Part shown: in pieces, positions 1 to 5,600 of the stretch
How positions within the stretch are numbered: position 1 is the first letter of the stretch
How the letters are laid out: every line of letters begins with the position of its first letter
Assembly: GCA_007133715.1 (NCBI GenBank)
Contig: SLMF01000676.1
Coordinates: 1 to 5,600 of the forward strand
Direction of reading: 5' to 3'
Length of the DNA: 5,600 bases
Source: Planctomycetaceae bacterium
GTDB taxonomy: Bacteria > Planctomycetota > Planctomycetia > Pirellulales > Pirellulaceae
Notes under the pieces: model-generated
Seen by the model: only the letters and a program-made list of their open reading frames with translations
Told to the model about the DNA's origin: nothing
Database searches by the model: none
Position numbers and translations under genes: made by a program

Positions 1-29
1 AAACCGAAAGCTGCGCTTTAAGTTCCAAG

Positions 30-263
30 TCACGAGTTGGCCCCGTGTCCCCTGCCGATTTCGAGCGCCAGCAGCGTCACGTCATCGCTTGCCGGGCCGC
101 CTGCCGTATGTTCGTCCAATGTCCGGGACGGCAGGTCGTAGCGGACAACGACCATCGACGCGAAATTCTCCGTACGGCAGACGACAGCCAGACGATGGTT
201 GACGAATCGCAGGATCCGGCTGGGGTCACCATGGTGTTCGGTCGCCTCGCTGACACCGCGCGA
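30..263 (-). pseudogene. SpoIIE/RsbU-type PP2C serine phosphatase, C-terminal remnant
   Basis: Reading the minus strand from 263 to the TGA at 30-32 gives 77 open codons preceded in frame by TAA (264-266), with no plausible start. The peptide contains EHHGDPSRILRFVN, then FASMVVVRYDLPSRTL, and ends GGPASDDVTLLALEI plus a short tail. These match three pieces of SpoIIE-type phosphatases (PF07228 family): the 'G-D-P-x-x-I-L-x-x-x-N' helix, the 'F-x-x-x-V-V-x-Y-D...T-L' strand pair, and the closing strand, whose Asp pair (DD-V-T-L-L) binds metal. In complete enzymes a long stretch with the AGHPPP and DGVTE motifs separates the second and third pieces. Here they are adjacent, so about 100 residues are missing, as is the N-terminal catalytic half. 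Such enzymes normally dephosphorylate anti-anti-sigma proteins in partner-switching control. This copy cannot be active. The family match is from memory of motifs, not from a search. Confidence 0.7.
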
Positions 264-512
264 TTATCGTGGCCTGGCAAGTTTCGGCCAGGAGAGTTCT
301 GTCATTTCTCATGGATTGCATTCCTTAAACGGGGCGGCAATGCGGCGGACAGACAATGGCTTGGATCGTTCTCTCGGCATCCTGCCAAGAATCGGAATGG
401 AATAATCGGGCGTCGAACCGCATCCAACTGGGCATGGACGTATCCCGCCGCGACGGCACTTCGGGTGACGTCGGGCCTTCGTTGAATTCCCATCCGATGA
501 GGAGACAGGAAA
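264..512. other. Gene-poor stretch upstream of the lipoprotein gene
   Basis: I find no recognisable protein in any frame. Open frames here are arginine-rich or lack family motifs and run antisense to one another. The part next to 263 probably holds further eroded phosphatase sequence, but I could not read any motif from it. The 3' end carries the ribosome binding site of the next gene (AGGAG at 500-504). No convincing sigma70 promoter was seen. Confidence 0.5.
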
Positions 513-881
513 ATGTCAAGAATCGCGTGTGTGTCCGGAGCGATTTCCGTCGCCCTGCTTGCGCTGTTGAGCCTGGGCTGCCAACCCTCGCCACAGCCGG
601 AACCCGTGTCGCCGCAGGAGTCGGCTATCGGAGACCATGACCCTGCCGACCACGATCAGAGCGACGAGATCCGTGCCGCGCTAGCGGGGCTTTCCCCGGC
701 TGATCGCGAGTCGGCCGAACAGCAACGCATCTGCCCCGTCAGCGGGCAGTTGCTGGGCAGCATGGGGCAACCGCTCAAAGTGGATGTCCAGGACCGCGAG
801 GTATGGATCTGCTGCGCCGGCTGCGAGGGGCCGCTGCAGGAAGATCCCCAGCAGTATCTGGCCAAGTTGAACAACGGTTAA
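513..881 (+). CDS. Small lipoprotein with a CP...CC..C putative metal-binding domain
   Basis: 122 residues. The start at 513 is supported by AGGAG at 500-504, 8 bases upstream. Residues 1-22 form a signal sequence (positive N-end, then AISVALLALLSLG) ending at Cys23. LSLGC is a slightly loose lipobox, so the protein is probably lipid-anchored and exported. Residues 24-70 are a Pro/Asp/Glu-rich linker. Residues 72-119 form a compact domain: ICPVSG at 73-78, LGSMG at 81-85, KVDV at 89-92, then VWICCAGC at 97-104 and PLQEDPQQYLAKL near the end. Cys74, Cys100, Cys101 and Cys104 are the evident ligands. The layout resembles YHS/TRASH-like heavy-metal domains found beside or fused to metal-efflux components in planctomycetes. 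A role in copper or other heavy-metal handling at the envelope is inferred, not shown. It converges with the cysteine-rich gene at 1113-1520. It appears complete and monocistronic in this window. Confidence 0.8.
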   Translation: MSRIACVSGAISVALLALLSLGCQPSPQPEPVSPQESAIGDHDPADHDQSDEIRAALAGLSPADRESAEQQRICPVSGQLLGSMGQPLKVDVQDREVWICCAGCEGPLQEDPQQYLAKLNNG

Positions 882-1112
882 CTCATCGACCGATCACTTT
901 GGTTCCCTGGCTCCGTGAGGGACGAAAGGCCGTTCGCCTGCGCGTCTCTCCCGGGGCGCTATCTCCTCATTGCATTGTTCTCGTTTCGCGTTTCCAAACA
1001 CCTCCACAACCTGGGGGCGGCGACCTGGATACCACTTCCCGCTAACGGGTGGCTCACGCGGACAAGAACGGAGTCAAGCGGTACGCTCAGCGCGCACGGC
1101 GAACCCCGCACA
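882..1112. other. Intergenic gap between two convergent small genes
   Basis: No gene is supported here on either strand. The overlapping open frames on the plus strand are low-complexity, arginine/proline-rich shadows that run on into the antisense of the next gene. A weak inverted repeat, TCCCT (904-908) with AGGGA (918-922), lies 22 bases after the lipoprotein stop. It has a 9-base loop and no T-run, so I do not call it a terminator. A second, tighter hairpin is listed separately at 1038-1049. Confidence 0.5.
1038..1049. repeat. Short perfect hairpin, possible REP-like palindrome
   Basis: CCCG-CTAA-CGGG forms a 4-bp stem with a 4-base loop and sits in an intergenic gap about 550 bases from a RAYT transposase remnant. 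RAYTs act on short extragenic palindromes of this sort. There is only one copy in the window, and a 4-bp stem is common by chance in GC-rich DNA, so the assignment is weak. Confidence 0.2.
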
Positions 1113-1520
1113 TCAAATCAGCCAGCAGCAGAGCAGAATCTGCAGAGGGGGTGCGACTTCGACGCGTGCGGCCCGCCCCGCACGCAGGGCCTCGAAACCA
1201 GTCGGTCGGTCTGCCGTTAGACGAACTGTCGGCCGATGGCCCCTCGCGAGTACCGTGCGCAAATCGAAATTCCGAGAACCCTGCAATTCCCCGGACGCGG
1301 GTGGCTGCTCCGAGCGGGAACAGCTGCAAGCGGTCGCGAAACAATCGCCACACCCGGCAGCGGATTCGGGACGGGCAGGTTGCGACGAGCAGCAACAACC
1401 GTGCGAGTGGGATCGGACACGATCCGGCTGGCATTCAACAAACGGCACCCTCCAGCCGCTCACGACCATCGCTAAAGCAACGAGCGAGATGACGAGTTGC
1501 CGTTCAAAGTGGTGTTGCAT
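1113..1520 (-). CDS. Secreted cysteine-rich small protein, unknown family
   Basis: 135 residues from the ATG at 1520-1518. Residues 1-28 look like a signal peptide or membrane anchor: MQHHFERQ followed by the hydrophobic LVISLVALAMVV. A His/Cys cluster follows: HSHGCCC at 38-44, C57, C60, C65 and C67, with two more Cys at 131-132 in the final LLCCWLI. The frame could be opened upstream to 1634, but that start would overlap the transposase remnant and precede the promoter at 1549-1576; the 1520 start puts the signal peptide at the N-terminus. The ribosome site is weak and close (AGGG at 1526-1523). Long plus-strand frames overlap it, but they are arginine-rich and lack any signal, promoter or motif. 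I do not recognise the family. The HxH and CxxC-like spacing (C57/C60, C65/C67) would suit metal binding, and the convergent neighbour also carries a cysteine metal-type motif. It could be an eroded leading gene of a metal-efflux cluster. Confidence 0.6.
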   Translation of the reverse strand: MQHHFERQLVISLVALAMVVSGWRVPFVECQPDRVRSHSHGCCCSSQPARPESAAGCGDCFATACSCSRSEQPPASGELQGSRNFDLRTVLARGHRPTVRLTADRPTGFEALRAGRAARVEVAPPLQILLCCWLI

Positions 1521-1548
1521 CGCCCTGTACCCATTCAAGTAATCGGGT

Positions 1549-1576
1549 ATTATTTCCGATCCGTCCTCGGTGTCAA
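1549..1576 (-). promoter_or_regulatory. Sigma70-type promoter of the cysteine-rich gene
   Basis: On the minus strand, a perfect -35 box TTGACA (1576-1571) is followed by a 16-base spacer and AATAAT (1554-1549), which matches the -10 consensus at 5 of 6 positions. The predicted start of transcription, near 1542, leaves a leader of about 22 bases before the ATG at 1520. This fit of promoter to start codon is the main reason for choosing that start. It lies between the gene and the stop codon (1594) of the transposase remnant on the same strand. Confidence 0.6.
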
Positions 1577-1593
1577 GGCCAAGCTCCCCGGAA

Positions 1594-2106
1594 TTAGCTC
1601 TTGTGGGGTTCCGTTGGATTTCCCAGATTGCCATCAGCTTTACGTTCTGCGAACCGCTTCGCGGATGGGGGGTGCAGGACAGGGTTTGTTAGAGTGTGTG
1701 GTGCTCGTAGCGTTGATTCCAGTCCGAGTTGTTCCGCCCTTCGGATATAAGCCCTCGGCCAATCGCTGAGCCATTGCTTTTGCTCCGGCGTGCCCGACGT
1801 CCGTCGCCAAAGGCTGCACCACCTCCAAGCCTCGGCCCGCTCGACCAAACCCGCGCGCAGCGCGTTGCGTTCCACGTAACGGACCCGTTGCATGAATGCG
1901 GCCAAATCCCCATCGTGTTCCGGCCAAAGCATGAGGTGCCAGTGGTTGTGCATCAGACAAACCGCGCAAATCCGTATCGGCCGCGACTCACAGGTCTCCT
2001 CCAACACACCTTCCAACGCGGCGTACTCTTTTTCTTTGGAAAACAACTCCATCCGACCCACGCCTCGATACCCAACAGTCGAGTCGCCATTGCGACATGA
2101 CAGCAT
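1594..2106 (-). pseudogene. RAYT / IS200-like (Y1) transposase with internal deletions
   Basis: The open frame is 170 residues. It contains the RAYT core GVGRMELFSKEKEY (16-28), RPIRICAVCLM (42-52) and the HUH motif H55-W-H57 in HNHWH. WPEHDGDLAAFMQ (61-73) is followed directly by RYVERNALRAGLV (76-88), whose Y77 is the expected nucleophile. Then come AWRWCSLWRR, LSDWP (114-117) and QLGLESTLR (126-134). In full-length relatives (about 220-240 residues) roughly 40 residues, including a YQGRFKSF-like helix, lie between FMQ and RYVERN, and roughly 35 lie between SDWP and the QLGLESTLR tail. Both are absent. The start is also damaged: the VYHVLNR strand that should precede GVGRME is replaced by MLSCRNGDSTVGY, and the last 36 or so residues are read-through. 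RAYTs cut and join single-stranded DNA at extragenic palindromes. This copy is very probably inactive, although it stays in frame across both deletions. Lengths of missing parts are estimates from memory. Confidence 0.82.
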
Positions 2107-2157
2107 TGTTTGCGTGCTCCGCCTGAAAACCAGTTCTTAAGCGGGGGTCACTGAAAC

Positions 2158-2182
2158 AAAATGGCAAAAAAGCGGCAAAAAA
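2158..2182. promoter_or_regulatory. Phased A-tracts (possible curved DNA) upstream of the ThuA gene
   Basis: GGCAAAAAA occurs at 2163-2171 and again at 2174-2182, exactly 11 bases apart, and is preceded by an A4 tract at 2158-2161. A-tracts spaced near one helical turn bend DNA. They sit about 25-50 bases upstream of the candidate -35 box at 2207, a position where bends or UP-like elements can help RNA polymerase. The function is inferred. Confidence 0.3.
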
Positions 2183-2206
2183 TGGGCCCGTAACGTTCCA
2201 GAAGGG

Positions 2207-2235
2207 TTGCAATCTTGGCAGAGGGCGTTCAAAAT
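2207..2235 (+). promoter_or_regulatory. Candidate promoter for the ThuA-domain gene
   Basis: TTGCAA (2207-2212) and CAAAAT (2230-2235) each match the sigma70 consensus at 4 of 6 positions and are separated by the ideal 17 bases. An inverted repeat, TTCAGT (2235-2240) and ACTGAA (2260-2265), begins at the -10 box and spans the expected transcription start, so it could be an operator or an RNA hairpin. Both elements are modest matches. Confidence 0.3.
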
Positions 2236-2288
2236 TCAGTCTCTCAGGTTTTAGGGAAAACTGAAATGATCGCGGAAAGGAAACGATT

Positions 2289-3116
2289 ATGAACATTTTT
2301 TCAATTGCAACTTTGGTGATATTTGTATTCTTGTCTTCGCACCCTGTTATGGGCGACCAAATTGGCGATAATCCCCAGTACGTCCCGCCAACGGCTACAC
2401 ATAAACTTCTGGTTTTTCATTTGGAAGCAGACGACAGTTTTTCCCATTCTTCCATCGCCAAGGGTATTACCATGTTTGAGCACATGGGAGACGCTAACGG
2501 TTTTGAAGTCGTGGTCAGTGAAGATCCCGCGTTGTTCAACGATGATACACTGGAACAGTTCCATGCCGTGGTATTTCTCAATACCAGTGGTGATTTTTTT
2601 GACGAAAGTCAAAAATTGGCTTTTCAAAACTTTATTCGTAGCGGGAAAGGTTGGCTTGGAACCCACTGTGCCGACAATACGCTTAACGGATGGTCATGGT
2701 ACCACGAAATGATTGGCTCTATCTTTCGTGGTGATAGTTGGGACAACAATATTCCCCTAATTAAAGTAGCTCAGGATCATCCAAGCACTAAGGATCTACC
2801 GGACCCTTGGGTTATATCAGAACAATACCGCAAAAACACCTGGTTGTTCGATGAAAACACCGCTGCAGACAAAGGATTTACGGTATTGTATAAGGTAGAT
2901 CCCGAGTTTTATGAGGGTAAAATTGGCGACAAACCGCGCGATTGGGCTAATCAATCATTTGTCCCTTATGTGTACACACGTGAATTTGAGGGAGGCCGAA
3001 TTTGGTATGGTTCCATGGGGCATGCCGATGCCACTTTTGATATTGACGGTAATTGGTATAAACTCATGGAATGGGGCCTCGATTATGCCTTTGGAAAATT
3101 TATAGAGAACGAATAG
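2289..3116 (+). CDS. Secreted ThuA-domain protein (trehalose-utilisation-like, class I glutamine amidotransferase fold)
   Basis: 275 residues, complete. The ATG at 2289 has AGGA at 2278-2281, 7 bases upstream. Residues 1-22 are a Sec signal peptide (MNIFSIATLVIFVFLSSHPVMG, cut likely before Asp23), so the protein is exported. The ThuA domain (PF06283 type) fills the rest: KLLVFHLEADDSFSHSSI at 39-56, AVVFLNTSGD at 93-102, AFQNFIRSGKGWLGTHCADN at 111-130, WYHEMIGSIFRG at 137-148, DHPSTKDLP at 163-171, and the closing VYTREFEGGRIWYGSMGHAD at 228-247. The LGTHCA strand and the GH near the end are family hallmarks. ThuA was named from a trehalose/sucrose catabolism locus. Many secreted paralogues exist in planctomycetes and Bacteroidetes, often in sugar-oxidation loci, and their exact reaction is unsettled. 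Base composition is far more AT-rich than both flanks, and transposase remnants lie on each side, suggesting horizontal acquisition. No operon partner is visible. Confidence 0.9.
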   Translation: MNIFSIATLVIFVFLSSHPVMGDQIGDNPQYVPPTATHKLLVFHLEADDSFSHSSIAKGITMFEHMGDANGFEVVVSEDPALFNDDTLEQFHAVVFLNTSGDFFDESQKLAFQNFIRSGKGWLGTHCADNTLNGWSWYHEMIGSIFRGDSWDNNIPLIKVAQDHPSTKDLPDPWVISEQYRKNTWLFDENTAADKGFTVLYKVDPEFYEGKIGDKPRDWANQSFVPYVYTREFEGGRIWYGSMGHADATFDIDGNWYKLMEWGLDYAFGKFIENE

Positions 3117-3120
3117 GCGA

Positions 3121-3309
3121 TTCGCGAGCTTTCGGCCCTCTTCGGCCCTTTCCACTGCCACGCTACGGGAAGTTGCTTCACTTTTCGGGCTTGGCCATCC
3201 CCACAGTGCCGACAACCTGATCCGCAGGGCAGAAGGCCCGCTCGCGCAGTCAAGCAAGCTGCGGTTGGACCTCGAAAACATCGAACGGCTCCTCATAAAT
3301 GCCGATTAA
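3121..3309 (+). pseudogene. C-terminal remnant of a RAYT-associated protein with DnaA-like helix-turn-helix
   Basis: A plus-strand frame ending in TAA at 3307-3309 has no start codon before it is closed by a stop inside the ThuA gene (3103-3105, another frame of that gene). It reads SALSTATLREVASLFGLGHP, then HSADNLIRRAE, then SKLRLDLENIERLLINAD. The TLREVASLFGL...H-S-x-x-N-L-I-R-R pattern resembles the DNA-binding domain IV of DnaA (LxEIGxxFGGRDHxTVxxAxRKIE). The same domain occurs at the C-terminus of a group of planctomycete RAYT-like transposases. The catalytic part is absent. It begins almost immediately after the ThuA stop, so the break point lies at or inside that junction. It is oriented opposite to the RAYT remnant at 1594-2106 and shares none of its sequence, so it derives from a different element. 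Family assignment is from motif memory. Confidence 0.55.
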
Positions 3310-3378
3310 CAGGGTCAGACGCCACGATCTCGTCGCGACAGGAGGCGAGTTTGTAGCGGGGCGGCGGCACACCGCGGG

Positions 3379-5600
3379 TCAGTCTTTCGGCAGGAGGTGC
3401 AGGCCGTCGACGATCACATAGCCGTCGGTGCCGGCGTTGGCCACGCGGACACTCGAATCTTGGTCCAGGAGGAAGGTACCCAGTGAAACGAAATGGCCGT
3501 CCAGTGGTGGCTCGCGCCGCTGATCGACGGAGACGGTTGTCTTGCCGCCGGCGTGGGTCACGGTCACTGGCACGTTGCTGGCCCGATTGTTTCCCGACAC
3601 GTAGGCCATCCGCAGATCGAAGCGTCCCGCCGTGGCGGGAAAGAACTCCAGCGCGGCTTCGCCCTTGTGCTGGTCGTTATCATGCAGGTAACCGCGGCCG
3701 AGGAACTGGCGGTAGTAGGTCGATTCGGTCCAGAAGCCGGTTTCCACCGCTTGGAGGTCGTCCAGGAAGATCCCCGGCAGGTCGGGCTGCGGATGGTCGG
3801 CGACACCTAAGCCCAGCTCGTTCCGCCGCCGGATGGCTTCGGCGACGGGGGCAGGTTCGTTATACAAGCGAATCTCGCAAACGGAGGCGGGCCGGGCCAG
3901 CGTCAGGCGGACCTGCCTGGTCGCGAGCGGTTCCAGCGGGACAAGATACCGCCGCTGGTCGGGGCGGCGGATGGCCCCCACCGGCCGCCACCGCTCGCCG
4001 TCCCGGACCTCGATACGAACCGGAACCGCTTGCCGCGCGAACGTCACGTGGGCCACGTTCACCGCCTGCGGTTGGTCGAATTCGAACGCGATCCAATGCG
4101 GGGCTTCGCCGCTGGCGAGCCACGCGTTGCGGTCGTCGCCCACGATGCGGTTGAAGCCGTTGGCGACCTTCTGGGCCGGCATCCCCTCGGCAGCCGACGA
4201 GGCGGTGATTGCGGCCGTGCGGGCCAGGTCGCGAGGGTCTTCGTTCTGCACGCCCAGCAGGTAGCAGCCGTCTTTCAGCAGCGTTTGCTGCAAGAGTTCG
4301 CGGTCCCGCTCGTACACGCCGGCGGGCGTGACGCCTTGAGCCACGGCGATGGCCGCCGCCGTACCCGCCGCCTGGCCCATGGCCATGCAGGGCCGCATCA
4401 CGCGGGTACCCCCCATCGCCAGTTGGGTGGCCGAGTGGTTGCGGCCGGCCATCATCAGATTGACGATGTTCCGCGAGTAGAGCGTGCGGTAGGGGATGCT
4501 GGTCCGGCGGCCTTTGTAGACATGAATTACGTCGTTCCCGGCCACCCAGAAGCCTTCGGGATGGTGCACGTCGGGGCCCCAGTCGGTGAAAGCGATGGTA
4601 TCGTGGTGGACCTCCTGGGTGTCGAAGTCGACTTGGCTCATCACGTAGGGCCCCATCAGGCGGCGGCTCTCGCGGACGCCGGGCACGTAGTTCAGCCAGA
4701 CCAGTTCCCGCCGGCCGTTCCTTTCCTTCGTGGCCGGATTGTGGTTCTTTGCGTAGTTCCACAGGCCCAGGTTGATGCGGAACAATTCGTCGCGAATGGA
4801 CTCGGCGTCAGCCACGGTGTCGGCCATGCCGCCATATTCGACCCACCAGCGACGGACGACCGTGCCGTCGGGGTCATCGCCCGGGTTGCGTCCTTTGCCC
4901 CGCGAGGGGCGATCGAAGTTCTCCGGCCGTCGGATGTCATCGAGTCGGCGGTGGTCGCCGCGAGGTTGGAAATCATGATCGCGACGCCACTGGTAGGCCC
5001 ACGGGGGGCAGGCGAATTCCACCGGTTCGTCGCGGGTGACGATGACCGCCTGGTACAGGGTATTGCCCTGGGTGCGGCGTGTGGCTTCGCTTGGGGCCAG
5101 CGTTTCACCGAACTCGTCCCGGGCTTCCGCACCCACCCGGTACTCGGCGCCGGCGTAGTAGCCGATCCAGGCATGACCGGTGGCGTCGATGAACAGGGGC
5201 GCGTGGAACGCTTTGCGCTGGCCGGTCCGCACGTCGACGGCCAGCACGGCGTCGATCTCGCCCGGCGCGCCCGCTTCGCCCGGCTCCAGCGGCCGGACCG
5301 GCCCATCCTTCATACGAACGCCGGTGGCCCGCGTGTTCAGAAACAGCGCGATGTTCCGCTCCGCGCGGACGATCGCCTCCATGTGTTCCGAATCGGCATA
5401 GTTGTTCCAGGCCTGAGGCGGAAAGAACTCTTCCACCAGCCCGGTCACATTCACGCGGTCGGGCGGGTTGCCCAGATAACCCATCGGCGGGATGCTGATT
5501 TCCGAGGACGCGTTGCCGCCCACCACCGGTCGGTCCTGCACCAGCGCCACGGCGGCCCCGTTCCGCGCGGCGGCCACCGCCGCGCCCAGCCCGGCGGGGC
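3379..5600 (-). CDS. FAD-dependent oxidoreductase with discoidin-like and golvesin-type C-terminal domains (5' end outside window)
   Basis: The frame runs off the right edge. The GTG at 5577 is internal, because upstream codons continue PAGLGAAVAAARNGAAVAL, the end of a dinucleotide-binding GxGxxG fold; the true start lies beyond 5600. Counting from that GTG, 732 residues are visible. FAD_oxidored-type domain (PF12831): DRPVVGGNASSE (15-26), DATGHAWIGYYAG (131-143), RRWWVEYGG (242-250), YVPGVRESRR (297-306), and a C-terminal FAD-binding stretch with MMAGRNHSATQLAMGGTRVM (375-394) and MGQAAGTAAAIA (400-411). A beta-rich discoidin-like segment follows (about 473-574, W495 to IRLYNE), then a golvesin C-terminal-like domain (about 600-730: YLHDNDQHKGE, NRASNVPVTVTHAGG, NAGTDGYVIVDGLHLLP). 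The redox substrate is unknown; carbohydrate-active loci are a usual setting. The domain mix suggests an exported, surface-binding enzyme, but the signal peptide is out of view. The family usually has DATGDG where this has DATGHA. Its stop (TGA, 3381-3379) faces the transposase scar, and no terminator was found at 3310-3378. Confidence 0.88.
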   Translation of the reverse strand, partial: PAGLGAAVAAARNGAAVALVQDRPVVGGNASSEISIPPMGYLGNPPDRVNVTGLVEEFFPPQAWNNYADSEHMEAIVRAERNIALFLNTRATGVRMKDGPVRPLEPGEAGAPGEIDAVLAVDVRTGQRKAFHAPLFIDATGHAWIGYYAGAEYRVGAEARDEFGETLAPSEATRRTQGNTLYQAVIVTRDEPVEFACPPWAYQWRRDHDFQPRGDHRRLDDIRRPENFDRPSRGKGRNPGDDPDGTVVRRWWVEYGGMADTVADAESIRDELFRINLGLWNYAKNHNPATKERNGRRELVWLNYVPGVRESRRLMGPYVMSQVDFDTQEVHHDTIAFTDWGPDVHHPEGFWVAGNDVIHVYKGRRTSIPYRTLYSRNIVNLMMAGRNHSATQLAMGGTRVMRPCMAMGQAAGTAAAIAVAQGVTPAGVYERDRELLQQTLLKDGCYLLGVQNEDPRDLARTAAITASSAAEGMPAQKVANGFNRIVGDDRNAWLASGEAPHWIAFEFDQPQAVNVAHVTFARQAVPVRIEVRDGERWRPVGAIRRPDQRRYLVPLEPLATRQVRLTLARPASVCEIRLYNEPAPVAEAIRRRNELGLGVADHPQPDLPGIFLDDLQAVETGFWTESTYYRQFLGRGYLHDNDQHKGEAALEFFPATAGRFDLRMAYVSGNNRASNVPVTVTHAGGKTTVSVDQRREPPLDGHFVSLGTFLLDQDSSVRVANAGTDGYVIVDGLHLLPKD

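Noticed and set aside
45..485. Plus-strand open frame of 146 codons
   Set aside because: Antisense to the phosphatase remnant at 30-263. It has no family motif, no ribosome site at its start, and a composition expected of a shadow frame.
904..922. TCCCT/AGGGA inverted repeat as a terminator of the lipoprotein gene
   Set aside because: The stem is only 5 bp with a 9-base loop and has no following T-run.
970..1542. Overlapping plus-strand open frames of 190 and 147 codons
   Set aside because: Arginine/serine-rich shadows of the minus-strand cysteine-rich gene. The minus frame has a signal peptide and a promoter; these have neither.
1594..3309. A composite transposon carrying the ThuA gene
   Set aside because: The two transposase fragments belong to different elements, point in opposite directions and are both damaged. 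I found no matching terminal inverted repeats or target-site duplication.
3332..3375. GTCGCGAC palindrome (3332-3339) and GCGG-CACA-CCGC hairpin (3364-3375) as operator or terminator for the oxidoreductase
   Set aside because: Short GC palindromes are expected by chance here, and no T-run or repeat copy supports a role.
3483..4264. Long plus-strand frames and an 80- to 300-codon set of minus-strand frames inside the oxidoreductase gene
   Set aside because: They are the other frames of a high-GC gene whose main frame carries clear domain motifs throughout.
1..5600. CRISPR array, tRNA, rRNA or toxin-antitoxin/defence module
   Set aside because: No regularly spaced repeats, no cloverleaf or rRNA-like sequence, and no recognisable toxin, antitoxin or defence domain was seen on either strand.

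Overview
The window looks like a chromosomal segment from a member of the Planctomycetes or a close relative. This inference comes from the content, not from a marker gene: a RAYT-type transposase of a kind common in those genomes, a ThuA-domain secreted protein, an FAD oxidoreductase joined to a golvesin-type C-terminal domain, and a lipoprotein with a CP...CC..C metal-site motif. Most of the DNA is GC-rich (47 of 60 bases at 3961-4020). The ThuA gene is clearly AT-rich (24 of 60 G/C at 2401-2460, 18 of 60 at 2581-2640).

Layout. 30-263 (minus) is a start-less remnant of a SpoIIE/RsbU-type serine phosphatase ending in the family's DDVTLL strand. 513-881 (plus) is a small lipoprotein with a four-cysteine domain. 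1113-1520 (minus) is a secreted, cysteine-rich protein of unknown family with a good sigma70-type promoter just upstream; it converges on the lipoprotein gene across a 231-base gap. 1594-2106 (minus) is a RAYT/IS200-like transposase that keeps its HUH motif and candidate catalytic tyrosine but has lost three blocks of sequence. 2289-3116 (plus) is the intact, AT-rich ThuA-domain protein with a signal peptide. 3121-3309 (plus) is the start-less tail of a second transposase-like protein, with a DnaA-like helix-turn-helix. 3379-5600 (minus) is a large FAD-dependent oxidoreductase whose 5' end lies beyond the right edge.

How they fit together. The left half looks like a decaying accessory region holding two small cysteine-rich exported proteins that may serve metal handling. 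The ThuA gene is flanked by two unrelated transposase fragments and differs strongly in base composition, so it is a good candidate for acquired DNA. ThuA proteins and the FAD_oxidored-golvesin proteins both occur in carbohydrate catabolism of such bacteria, but here they point in opposite directions (convergent) with a transposase scar between them, so an operon is excluded and a shared pathway is only a guess. I see no CRISPR array, tRNA, rRNA or convincing new defence system.
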